Source of the DNA: Flammeovirgaceae bacterium UBA4659
GTDB taxonomy: Bacteria > Bacteroidota > Bacteroidia > Cytophagales > Cyclobacteriaceae
Length of the DNA: 18,337 bases
Direction: 5' to 3'
NCBI GenBank assembly: GCA_002405445.1
Contig: DHLV01000270.1
Coordinates: 1-18,337, forward strand
Shown: one piece after another, positions 8,265 through 15,796 of the stretch
How positions within the stretch are numbered: position 1 is the first letter of the stretch
Layout of the letters: each line of letters starts with the position of its first letter
Notes under the pieces: generated by a model
Seen by the model: only the letters and a program-made list of their open reading frames with translations
Databases searched by the model: none
What the model was told of the DNA's origin: nothing
Program-made: the position numbers and the translations under genes

Positions 8265-8981
8265 TCATCCTGCTTTTGTTATCAGTGATGTGCCGGCACT
8301 TGGTACACTTACTTCTTCGAACCTTCCATGGCGCCATTGCAAATTCCATACACCAGTTTTACCATTGCGCATGCGCAGAAGCTCAACCCGCCATTGAGGA
8401 ACGCCAATCCCCGGCAACCCATCCAACGCATCGCTGGGCATAGAATGAATACGCCACCTGGACACACATGCCGTGGGATTTAAATTGTTGCCGGAACGCA
8501 GAATGAAGCCCGTTACCTTGCTGCGTTCTACAGCCAATTGCAATCGCTTGGATGCTGTAAATCCCAAATCATGCATTTCACATACTACCGCAGTCAACGC
8601 CTCTGACTTCAGGGCTTCTTCCATTGCCCACATTGCCTCTCTTTGGTGCGGCACCTCAACAAAAAGCACATGACTCGGCTCTATACCAAAACCTTTTAGT
8701 GCTGGCGGAAATACCAAACGGTGAGCGCTTACCCACACCAACATACCTTGCTTACCCAATAAGGTGCTCAGTAACGCGCTCAAAAAGCCGTAGCTGGCAG
8801 CCATGTTTTCACCTGTAGAGGCCAGCAATTCGTGTATCGCACCTGTTGGAAATGCACGGAAGGGAAACGCCCGATTCAACGGGCCCAGGTGAGGGTCCAT
8901 AACAAGATGTCCCACAGGCTTTATGCCCTGCAAATTCAAAATATCAGCACTGAGCTGCGCCAGAAGTGCCTTTTTAAGCAT
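8265..8981 (-). CDS. imuA: ImuA, RecA-like mutasome accessory protein
   Basis: First gene of the imuA-imuB-dnaE2 operon; 238 aa. The family is distantly RecA-like. Recognised by LGPLNRAFPFRAFPTGAIHELLA near residues 53-75, the hydrophobic strand GMLVWVS, the region LFVEVPHQREAMWAMEEAL, and the late motif WRVELLRMRNGKTGVWNLQW. The Walker A position (LLASTGENMAAS) does not make a canonical GxxxxGK(S/T), as is common in ImuA. The protein is thought to regulate or stabilise the mutasome together with ImuB. The ATG at 8981 is the natural start. An array of inverted half-sites begins 20 bp upstream and probably controls the operon. Confidence 0.93.
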   Translation of the reverse strand: MLKKALLAQLSADILNLQGIKPVGHLVMDPHLGPLNRAFPFRAFPTGAIHELLASTGENMAASYGFLSALLSTLLGKQGMLVWVSAHRLVFPPALKGFGIEPSHVLFVEVPHQREAMWAMEEALKSEALTAVVCEMHDLGFTASKRLQLAVERSKVTGFILRSGNNLNPTACVSRWRIHSMPSDALDGLPGIGVPQWRVELLRMRNGKTGVWNLQWRHGRFEEVSVPSAGTSLITKAG

Positions 8982-9000
8982 GGCGCTAAACTAGGTAAAA

Positions 9001-9029
9001 TACTAAATAATTTAGTAATTAAATACTAA
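9001..9029. promoter_or_regulatory. Candidate operator array upstream of imuA
   Basis: A perfect 17-bp palindrome TACTAAATAATTTAGTA (9001-9017) shares its right half-site with a second inverted pair TTAGTA-N6-TACTAA (9012-9029). Half-site starts lie at 9001, 9012 and 9024. A weaker TTAGAT at 9035 and an ACTAGG-like site near 8990 keep the same 11-12 bp step. The array lies 20-48 bp upstream of the imuA ATG, where a repressor would block transcription. The best -7 match on the minus strand (TAGTTTAG, just before the ATG) is imperfect. Identification as an SOS operator is inference. Confidence 0.5.
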
Positions 9030-9151
9030 TATATTTAGATGTAATTTTAGATCAGCAGTCAGGGCTGTCGAAAACTCGTTCGGTATTCCCACACTGCAAT
9101 TACCTCACGCTCGCTTCGATGGAAAGTATTTTGTATCGATTTCTGAATTTT

Positions 9152-9173
9152 TTAATTAACCCGAGTTAATTAA
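9152..9173. repeat. Inverted repeat between amidohydrolase stop and imuA
   Basis: TTAATTAAC (9152-9160), CCGA, GTTAATTAA (9165-9173): perfect 9-bp arms around a 4-bp loop. On the minus strand, where the upstream gene ends, it is followed by A-rich sequence, not a T run. On the plus strand a run of seven T follows after four bases, but no plus-strand gene ends here. It may be a protein-binding palindrome or a weak transcript-end hairpin. Confidence 0.4.
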
Positions 9174-9203
9174 TCTGTTTTTTTAATATTATTGAGGTTA
9201 TTC

Positions 9204-10541
9204 TCAATTCTTACTCACTCCCGGCTCACGTTTTAAAAATTCGTTGTACAGTTCAATTTGCCGGCTTGTCATCGGCATTTGCCATCCATCGATAAACACG
9301 TGCTTGATTTGTGTCTTGGTCTCAAGCGGGTCGCCATCGCACACAAATAGGTTTGCTGTTTTACCTACTTCCAACGAGCCCATCTTGTCGGCCACGCCCA
9401 AAATCTCTGCGGGCACAATCGTGATGGCCCTTAATGCATCCTCTTTGTCCATACCATAGGCTGCCGCAAAGCCTGCATGGTAGGGCAAGTTGCGGTAGTT
9501 GCCATTGTTTTCCTCCAAAGAACGAATCGCAACCTTCACACCTGCTTTTTTCAACAATCCCGGGTTTGCATAAGCCGCATCATACCGATCATAATCGCGT
9601 GTGGGCAAAGCGATCACCGGTCCGGTGATAACCGGCACACCTGACTTTGCTATTTCATCAGCCACGCGCCAGCCCTCTGACACACCCATCAGTGCTACTT
9701 TTCCTGCCTTGCCGGCAGGCGGGTTCAACTTCTTTTCGTTGATCCACTTCAATGCCACCTGAATGTCTTTGGCTGCATTCACTTCTATCAACAGCATACG
9801 CTCGCCACGCACCACGGGCAGCATGGACTGCATTTCGGGATAATAAGATAGTCCCTTGCCCTTGGTGGCACTGTCTAGCTTATGGTATTGAATGGCCTTG
9901 TCCCACACATCATTCAATTGCTGCATGGCTTTCTCCGAGGCTTTCTTGATTTCGTCATCAGTGCGTCTGTCAAAGAATCCGCGCCTGCCGGTGTTGGGGA
10001 AGTTGACCACCACCCCTTGGAAGCCCGCATACATTTGATCAGGCACATAGCCAAATAAATTTACCAAGGCCGCGGTGCCCGGGATTAATCCGCCATCGGG
10101 TGTCACCAACGTGGTGGTGACGCCACTCACGCGCGTGACAGGTATAGCGGCCGAATTTGGATTGATGGCGGTAAGGGCTTTGATCTGCGGAAGCACCTCT
10201 CCTTTTTCTGTTTCGTCAGTGGCTTGTGGTATTTGTCCGATTTCAAGCAAGCCGATTTTGCCGCCCGCGTCAATCATGCCCGGGTAGATGCGCAGTCCTT
10301 TGCAGTCAATCACTTGCGCGCTGGCCGGAATGGGCACATCAGTGCCAAGGGCCTGGATTTTACCGCCCGATAACACAATGGTGCCGTTGCTGATTGTGCC
10401 TTTTGTCACCGTCTCAATGGTGGCGTTGGTCAACGCAAAGGTTCCATTTTTTGCTTTGGGGTTCTGCGCTTGCACATGCACGATAACGATGGCCAACACG
10501 CTGGTAATGATGCCCACTATCAATTGAATTCTGTTTTTCAT
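9204..10541 (-). CDS. Secreted amidohydrolase-family protein, metal site lost
   Basis: 445 aa with an N-terminal signal peptide (MKNRIQLIVGI..., probable cleavage after VQAQ), so probably periplasmic. The N-terminal small beta-sandwich is clear (FALTNATIETVTKGTISNGTIVLSGGKIQALG) and the TIM barrel begins at IYPGMIDAGGKIGL. Here the strand-1 metal motif His-x-His has become G93-G-K95. Later ligand regions are also degenerate (EENNGNYRNLPYHAGFAA), while the C-terminal signature AEILGVADKMGSLEVGKTANLFVCDGDPL is intact. It is therefore unlikely to hydrolyse anything in the usual way and may be a structural partner of the active paralogue encoded 9 bp upstream. Residues 274-280 (PPAGKAG) are encoded by a 21-bp palindrome that looks inserted. 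Third and last of three tandem paralogues. Confidence 0.87.
   Translation of the reverse strand: MKNRIQLIVGIITSVLAIVIVHVQAQNPKAKNGTFALTNATIETVTKGTISNGTIVLSGGKIQALGTDVPIPASAQVIDCKGLRIYPGMIDAGGKIGLLEIGQIPQATDETEKGEVLPQIKALTAINPNSAAIPVTRVSGVTTTLVTPDGGLIPGTAALVNLFGYVPDQMYAGFQGVVVNFPNTGRRGFFDRRTDDEIKKASEKAMQQLNDVWDKAIQYHKLDSATKGKGLSYYPEMQSMLPVVRGERMLLIEVNAAKDIQVALKWINEKKLNPPAGKAGKVALMGVSEGWRVADEIAKSGVPVITGPVIALPTRDYDRYDAAYANPGLLKKAGVKVAIRSLEENNGNYRNLPYHAGFAAAYGMDKEDALRAITIVPAEILGVADKMGSLEVGKTANLFVCDGDPLETKTQIKHVFIDGWQMPMTSRQIELYNEFLKREPGVSKN
9703..9723. repeat. 21-bp GC-rich palindromic unit, in-frame copy in coding sequence
   Basis: CCTGCC (9703-9708) and GGCAGG (9714-9719) are perfect arms around TTGCC, with CGGG to 9722-9723. 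The unit is 21 bp, so it adds seven codons without changing frame, read as PPAGKAG in the amidohydrolase. It falls between EKKLN and KVALMGVSEGW, at what should be a loop before a barrel strand. It matches the intergenic unit at 2507-2527 at 17 of 21 positions on the same strand. Confidence 0.55.
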
Positions 10542-10550
10542 CTGTATGGG

Positions 10551-11999
10551 TTATTTCTCGTTGAACAAATCTGAAAGCTCCAGTTCCACATCTTGCACGC
10601 AGTTGTCTTTGTCGTGCGCGTAGCTTTTGTGAATGGTGGGTATGTCGATTGCTTCTTTCGGATCCGTCCACAACCGCATGTCGTTGGCATCGCTGGCCCT
10701 GTCAAATCGAACTATGCCGTCTACAATTGAGTATTGAGGTACGCCATAGATCGAAAGCGGATGGTTTTTAAAAATGGCAAAATCTCCGTCTTTACCTACC
10801 TCGATGGATCCTACTCGGCTTTCGATGCCCAATTGTTTAGCCGGGTTGATGGTGATCAAAGACAGTGCTTCATCATCGCTTAAACCGCCATATTTCTGCG
10901 TTTTGCCTGCTTGGTGATACAGGTTGCGGATCATATTGGCATCGTCTGAATTGATGGAAGTGACTACACCATTTTTCACCAATATGGCAGCATTGTAAGC
11001 CGTTGAGTAATACACCTCAAGCTTATATTGCCACCAGTCTGAAAATACTGAAGCCATGGCGCCATAAGCAGCCAGTTCGGGTGCTACCTTAAATCCTTCG
11101 TTTACATGCTGAAAGGTTATGCGCTTGATGTTAAAGTCTTTGCATACGTTCAGCATCATATTGATTTCATCGGCACGGTAGCTATGGCAGTGGATGATGA
11201 TGTTACCTTTCAAAATATCTGCGAGTGTTTCCAGGCGCAGGCTGTACTTTGGCGGTGTACCCCGAAAGCCCTTTACCAACTTGTTGGCGTTAAATTTGTC
11301 CCACGCTTCGATGTATTCTTTCGCTTGTGAAAATGCTTCGCGGATAACAAACTCCACGCCCATGCGGGTTTGCGGCTGGGTGCCGTCTCTCCTGCCGTGG
11401 CCGGTGGGGTTTTCGCCCAAGGCAAACTTGATGGTGCGCGGTGCACCTTCCATTTTCATTGCCTCTTGGTCAAATGTACCAAAGCGATGCTTGATGGTTT
11501 GGCACTGCCCGCCAATGGAGTTGGCAGAGCCGTGCATGGCATGCGAAGCAGTGCATCCGCCTGCCAAGGCCCGGTAGATGCTGATTTGCATAGGATTGAT
11601 GGCATCTGCCACATGCACTTCGGGTGTAATGGCGTTGGTGCCTTCGTTGATTGCATCGAGGCCAATATGTGAATGTGCGTCAATAATGCCGGGCATCACA
11701 AACAAGCCGGTGGCGTCAATCACTTTAGCACCTGCTGGCGCAACAATCGCCTTCCCAATCTGCGCGATTTTTCCATCCTTCACCAGCACGTCTGTCTGCG
11801 CTAGTGTTCCTTTGGTTACAGTCAACACTGTTCCATTTTTGATTAACACGTTTCCCTTCTCAACCTGGGCAAATGCCGCACAAGTGAGGATGCAGAATAT
11901 GGAACTCAGCAGGCTGCCAGCAGCCCGTTGCCTGTATATGTTTCGCACCCTTGCCGAGAGAAGACTGGCTATGTTGCTGTTTGTAAATGTGAAACTCAT
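10551..11999 (-). CDS. Secreted metal-dependent amidohydrolase (active-site complete)
   Basis: 482 aa, related to imidazolonepropionase-like/dipeptidase-like amidohydrolases, substrate unknown. The metal site is visible: H109-S-H111 in MPGIIDAHSHIGLD, GENP after IKFAL (the glutamate may take the place of the bridging lysine), H270-C-H272, H298 in TFQHVNEG, and D352 in SINSDDAN. The C-terminal sandwich ends with ITINPAKQLGIESRVGSIEVGKDGDFAIF, the usual signature. An N-terminal export signal is present (GSLLSSIFCILTCAAFAQ), but from ATG 11999 its positive region is about 28 residues. The GTG at 11948 would give a more normal signal peptide, so the start is uncertain. Middle gene of three; starts 31 bp after the stop of the upstream paralogue and ends 9 bp before the next. 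Confidence 0.92.
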   Translation of the reverse strand: MSFTFTNSNIASLLSARVRNIYRQRAAGSLLSSIFCILTCAAFAQVEKGNVLIKNGTVLTVTKGTLAQTDVLVKDGKIAQIGKAIVAPAGAKVIDATGLFVMPGIIDAHSHIGLDAINEGTNAITPEVHVADAINPMQISIYRALAGGCTASHAMHGSANSIGGQCQTIKHRFGTFDQEAMKMEGAPRTIKFALGENPTGHGRRDGTQPQTRMGVEFVIREAFSQAKEYIEAWDKFNANKLVKGFRGTPPKYSLRLETLADILKGNIIIHCHSYRADEINMMLNVCKDFNIKRITFQHVNEGFKVAPELAAYGAMASVFSDWWQYKLEVYYSTAYNAAILVKNGVVTSINSDDANMIRNLYHQAGKTQKYGGLSDDEALSLITINPAKQLGIESRVGSIEVGKDGDFAIFKNHPLSIYGVPQYSIVDGIVRFDRASDANDMRLWTDPKEAIDIPTIHKSYAHDKDNCVQDVELELSDLFNEK

Positions 12000-12030
12000 A
12001 ATTTCAGTTTTTTATCGGCTGTCAGTTAGA

Positions 12031-13728
12031 TTACTTTGGGTCTTTTGCTCCTTCAATTGGAAAACTTCCCATTTGCCCCACGCTTGCGTTGCCTTTAAAG
12101 CCATCGCCTTCCACCGTAGCCGAAACTTCTACATCCACAGACCGGCCACCAAAATTCAACGTGTATGAGTAGGTCAGCGCGTTCCCTTCCAGCGATACGG
12201 CCTTCAATGCGATTTCATTTGGCAAACGCCCCCCCGAAATTGTTCCCGAATAGTTGTTTCCATCCTTTTTAAAAGTCACTTTGTTCGCAGACTTACCCTG
12301 CGGACTGTCTGTGGTGGTTGACCAACTGCCCTGAATCTCTGCCTTTGTATTGGTGTTACCCTTTTTTGCGTCCTTTACCTCCAGTTTATAGGGATTACCT
12401 TCTACAAACACGTAGCGCACTTTCGCTTTTTCGTTAAAATACGATTGATCGGTGATGACCAGGTTTGCCATTTTTCCAACATCGATGGAGCCCATGCGGT
12501 CGCTCAAACCCAGCAGCCTGGCCGGTGTGGTCGTGAGCGATGCGAGTGCTGCATCTTCGCTTAAGCCTGCTGCAATCATCCTCCGCAGGTTCGCGGGTAT
12601 GTCTTTGGGCTTTACACTCATTGCAGAAAACCCGAAAGGCACCCCGGCTTTGGTGAAGGTGGCCGCTTGTGAAGCCGCCTGCGTGATGGCATCGGATTTT
12701 CGTTTTTCGAGCGCTGCCTTCTCTGTTTCAGCTGCTGTTGCGGGCTTCGCTGGTGGGTCGTTCTTTTTTTCTTTGCCAGACTTGTCAGCGGGCGCAGCAT
12801 CATCTTTTTTCACTTGCTCCGGCAAATCCAACGTAAGAAAAACTTTTGCACCGGATGCCGTGACTTTATTGACAATCGGCCAGCCTTCTTTTAAGTCACC
12901 AATCATCAATGAGAACTTCAGGTCATTTTTTAAAATCAGCACGCGCTGGGTCTCCAGCAGCTTTTCAGATTTAAATAAGATCGGCTGCCGCTGATCAATT
13001 ACCGGGTAAAAAGCCTCCAGCACGCGGTCGGACGCGGGGCGCTCCAAGCCAACGCGGTTAGATGCGTACAAGCTTTGGTTTGATTTTGACGCAACCGCCT
13101 GGCGGTACAGGTCGCGCCACTTGGCCATTACGCCAATGATTGTGGCCGGGTAAACCCCTTCTGCCCCTGACAGCTCCGAGTACATGGCTGTGTTGTTTAC
13201 CAACACCATTGCATCGGCTGTTTTGCCACCCAAAGAAATGATTGCTGCCTGGCCGGGCAACAGGTTGCCATAAGGCACTACCTGCGCAGCGGTAAACCCG
13301 ATGTTTCTCATTTCTTCGATGCCTTTATCGGATGGGTTTAAAAAATTTCGCACATCGTTTTGAGGCGTAATACCAGCGCGTTCGTTGGTAGGCTTACCCG
13401 GGTCTTTGGGTCGCTCGCGTTGCTCTTCTTTCGGCTTCATCACACCCAAACGTGAAAAACCATCGATGAATCCGGCATAAACAAACATAGAGTCTGCTTT
13501 GATGACCGCTGCATCCGGAGGCACAGCAACTGATGCGCCTACTGCGTGTATCAGCCCGTCTTTGATCAGCACAGTGCCCCTTTCAATCTTGCGCGCAGGG
13601 CCTTGTATGATATTCGCATTGGTAATGGCATAGGTGCGTGTAACCGGGGCCAACTCCTTATCTTCTTGCGCCAGCAGCGGCAAGCCGCAGCATAACACTG
13701 CCGCAACAGCAAAATATTTTCTTACCAT
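12031..13728 (-). CDS. Secreted amidohydrolase-family protein, metal site lost, extra C-terminal domain
   Basis: 565 aa with a signal peptide (MVRKYFAVAAVLCCGLPLLAQ). The N-terminal sandwich (YAITNANIIQGPARKIERGTVLIKDGLIHAVG) leads into VYAGFIDGFSRLGV, where the His-x-His motif is replaced by F91-S-R93. Around residues 310-350 is a Lys/Ala/Pro/Asp-rich low-complexity insert between barrel strands. The amidohydrolase signature TTPARLLGLSDRMGSIDVGKMANLVI is kept. After it, residues 465-565 form an extra beta-rich domain (IQGSWSTTTDSPQG... YSGTISGG... GNASVGQMGSFPI) resembling small lipocalin-like sandwich repeats. First gene of the three-paralogue operon. A TAAACC-T-GGTTTA palindrome (13728-13740) touches the ATG. 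A catalytic role is doubtful; a partner or binding role is my inference. Confidence 0.88.
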   Translation of the reverse strand: MVRKYFAVAAVLCCGLPLLAQEDKELAPVTRTYAITNANIIQGPARKIERGTVLIKDGLIHAVGASVAVPPDAAVIKADSMFVYAGFIDGFSRLGVMKPKEEQRERPKDPGKPTNERAGITPQNDVRNFLNPSDKGIEEMRNIGFTAAQVVPYGNLLPGQAAIISLGGKTADAMVLVNNTAMYSELSGAEGVYPATIIGVMAKWRDLYRQAVASKSNQSLYASNRVGLERPASDRVLEAFYPVIDQRQPILFKSEKLLETQRVLILKNDLKFSLMIGDLKEGWPIVNKVTASGAKVFLTLDLPEQVKKDDAAPADKSGKEKKNDPPAKPATAAETEKAALEKRKSDAITQAASQAATFTKAGVPFGFSAMSVKPKDIPANLRRMIAAGLSEDAALASLTTTPARLLGLSDRMGSIDVGKMANLVITDQSYFNEKAKVRYVFVEGNPYKLEVKDAKKGNTNTKAEIQGSWSTTTDSPQGKSANKVTFKKDGNNYSGTISGGRLPNEIALKAVSLEGNALTYSYTLNFGGRSVDVEVSATVEGDGFKGNASVGQMGSFPIEGAKDPK

Positions 13729-13823
13729 AAACCTGGTTTAACTCATCTAAAAATAGAGAGTATTTTCAGGCGATGGTTGGTCGCTTTACAGGAAAGGTAA
13801 ATTTAAACGATCAAAGGGATTTA

Positions 13824-15722
13824 TCACTCAATGCCCGCAGGTTGCATGCGAAGCGTAAAGGCGGTGCCCTCACCAATTTTACTTTCTACAAAAATGTTTG
13901 CTTTGTTGGTTTCTACAAACTCTTTTACAAGGATCAACCCGAGCCCTACGCCTTTTTCACTTTGTGTGCCCACTTTTGTAAAGTGGTTTTCGATCGTGAA
14001 CAACCGATTCAACTCCTCTTCACTCATACCTACGCCAAAGTCTTTCACCTGAATCGCTACGGCACCGGCCTCCGCCCATGCGCTGATCAAAACGCGCGAT
14101 TGCCCGTAGCTGAATTTGATCGCATTGCCGATCAGGTTGCGCAACACCATCCCAAAGTGGTTGATATCGGCCCAAATCACCAAATGGTTAGGCACATTCA
14201 ATTCCAGTTTTACAGATTTGTTTCTGCACACTTCGCTGAAGAGGTTGACCTTCTCCACCAGTACTTCTTGCACGTTCACATGTTCGAATTGCGGCTTTAC
14301 GCCTTTTACCTGCGCATTGGCCCAATGCAATAGATTGTCTAGGTCGGTAGAAACATAGTCGAGGTTCTTCCTCAAGTCTTTGGATACTTCAATGAACTCT
14401 TGCTGTGTAATGCTGTCGCTTCCGATCAGGTTTACCAAACCTTTCAGGCCCGCCATGGGGCTGCGCATATCATGACTGACAATTGAAAGAATCTTGTCCT
14501 TGGTTTTGTTCAATACCTCAAGTTGGACAGATTGACTGTTGATCAACTCATTTTGCTCAGAAAGCAACTTGTTTGTCTTTTTATTGCGGTGGTTGCTTCG
14601 CACCAGGTTAAATATCAACACAGCAAGCAGCACCAATATGGCTGTGCCCACAGACATCAGCAAACGTTGCGCTTTCAACTCATTTTCTTTTAGTGCCGAA
14701 TCTTTTGTGAGCAGTTCGATTTGGGCGTTTTTAAGATCTGAATCATACCGCGATTCTATTAACTCAGTCATGGCACCCCTTCGCTGCTCAGCGAGTGAGT
14801 CTTTTAGCAAAAAATGCATTCTTTGATACTCCATTGCTTTGAGGTAGTCATTTCTTGCCTTGTATGCATCTGAAAGTATTCCATAGGTTTCTTGCAGCTC
14901 ACTCTTATACTTGTAACGCGCAGTGAGTTGTACATTCTGCAACAACACATTGATGGCACGGTCAATCTGCCCCATTTTGACCAACGCCTTACCGGTGCGA
15001 AACTGAGTGGATGCAATCAGGAAATTGTTCTGTTGTTGCCATGCGCCCTCCAAACATTTGTTGTATTGCCGCAGCGCTTCTGCGATGTTGCCTTCTTCAA
15101 AGGCTATATCGCCCAGCATCCGAAGTGAAAATGAACTACGGAAGGGGTCATTTAAGTTGCTGTTGATGGATTGCATGGTGTAAAACCGGGCAGAATCGAG
15201 TGCACCAAGTCGCAGAAATGCGAAAGCGATGTTGTTGAGACTGCGGCTCATACCCACCCGGTCACTGCTGATGGCTGCCTGTTGGTAAGCTTCTTTAAAC
15301 GCCTGGAGCGCCTCGCGGTATTTCTTTTGTTCAAAATTGATGGCGCCTATGTTGTTCAGTGTATTGGATGTTTCTGTGGCGTCCATTCGTTCACGAACAA
15401 TCTTCAAAGCCTCGGTAGAAAGAGCGAGTGCCTCGGAGTACAATCCCTGCCGGTAATTGATCCACCCAATGTTGTTGAGTGCCGCAGCTAATCCCTTTTT
15501 GAAATTCAACTTCCGGGCAACGCGCTGCGCCTCTTGCGCCAATTGCATGGCCCGGTCGGCATCCATCTCGCGAATAGAAATTGAGGCTTCGTTGATCAAC
15601 CAGGCACGCGTGGAGTCATCTGTGGCCCGTTGCGCCAGCCGCAGCAGCGAGTCGTATGCCGGTTGCCCGCGGGCAACACTTGTTAAAAAAATAAATAACA
15701 ATGCAAAAAAACGGGCAAACAT
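13824..15722 (-). CDS. TPR-containing sensor histidine kinase
   Basis: Membrane-bound two-component kinase of 632 aa from ATG 15722. Order: signal peptide MFARFFALLFIFLTSVARG; periplasmic sensor of tetratricopeptide repeats (about 30-300; repeated ALNNIGWINYRQGLYSEAL, TLNNIGAINFEQKKYREAL patterns); coiled coil; one transmembrane helix at about 354-375; a second coiled coil; HisKA with H417 in IVSH417DMRSPMAGLKGL; HATPase with N533 in NLIGN533AIKFS, G1 VKDFGVGMS and G2 GVGLGLILVKEF. No receiver domain is fused and no response regulator gene is in the window. I chose ATG 15722 over the TTG at 15758 because it gives a clean signal peptide. It follows the metalloprotease gene by about 75 bp and precedes the amidohydrolase operon by 95 bp. 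The signal sensed is unknown. Confidence 0.93.
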   Translation of the reverse strand: MFARFFALLFIFLTSVARGQPAYDSLLRLAQRATDDSTRAWLINEASISIREMDADRAMQLAQEAQRVARKLNFKKGLAAALNNIGWINYRQGLYSEALALSTEALKIVRERMDATETSNTLNNIGAINFEQKKYREALQAFKEAYQQAAISSDRVGMSRSLNNIAFAFLRLGALDSARFYTMQSINSNLNDPFRSSFSLRMLGDIAFEEGNIAEALRQYNKCLEGAWQQQNNFLIASTQFRTGKALVKMGQIDRAINVLLQNVQLTARYKYKSELQETYGILSDAYKARNDYLKAMEYQRMHFLLKDSLAEQRRGAMTELIESRYDSDLKNAQIELLTKDSALKENELKAQRLLMSVGTAILVLLAVLIFNLVRSNHRNKKTNKLLSEQNELINSQSVQLEVLNKTKDKILSIVSHDMRSPMAGLKGLVNLIGSDSITQQEFIEVSKDLRKNLDYVSTDLDNLLHWANAQVKGVKPQFEHVNVQEVLVEKVNLFSEVCRNKSVKLELNVPNHLVIWADINHFGMVLRNLIGNAIKFSYGQSRVLISAWAEAGAVAIQVKDFGVGMSEEELNRLFTIENHFTKVGTQSEKGVGLGLILVKEFVETNKANIFVESKIGEGTAFTLRMQPAGIE

Positions 15723-15731
15723 AATTTGCTT

Positions 15732-15760
15732 AAAATTTATGCACCTGAAGGCCCTCAATA
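15732..15760 (-). promoter_or_regulatory. Weak candidate promoter for the histidine kinase
   Basis: On the minus strand TAAATTTT (seven of eight to TAnnTTTG) lies nine bases before the ATG at 15722, with a TTG 16 nt upstream, a spacer shorter than the usual 19. The same TTG is the rejected upstream start codon. Two TTCAGGT direct repeats 18 bp apart lie in the same region. Confidence 0.25.
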
Positions 15761-15796
15761 ACCTGAAAAAAGTATCTAAACCTTACATTACTAAGT

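Noticed and set aside
9191..9208. Hairpin ATTGAG-N6-CTCAAT overlapping the amidohydrolase stop codon
   Set aside because: Short AT-rich stem, followed on the transcribed strand by A-rich sequence, so not a convincing intrinsic terminator.
9613..9629. Perfect 17-bp palindrome ATCACCGG-T-CCGGTGAT
   Set aside because: It lies in coding sequence and is produced by the codons for VITGPVI, a natural barrel segment, so no separate element is needed.
11578..12168. Plus-strand 196-codon frame spanning two amidohydrolase genes
   Set aside because: Low-complexity shadow of the opposite coding strand; it crosses the boundary of two well supported genes.
13773..14333. Plus-strand 186-codon frame antisense to the kinase catalytic domain
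   Set aside because: The opposite strand encodes intact HisKA and HATPase motifs; this frame shows none of its own.
15723..15758. TTG start at 15758 for the histidine kinase
   Set aside because: The extra 12 residues precede a clean signal peptide starting at ATG 15722, so the longer form is unlikely.
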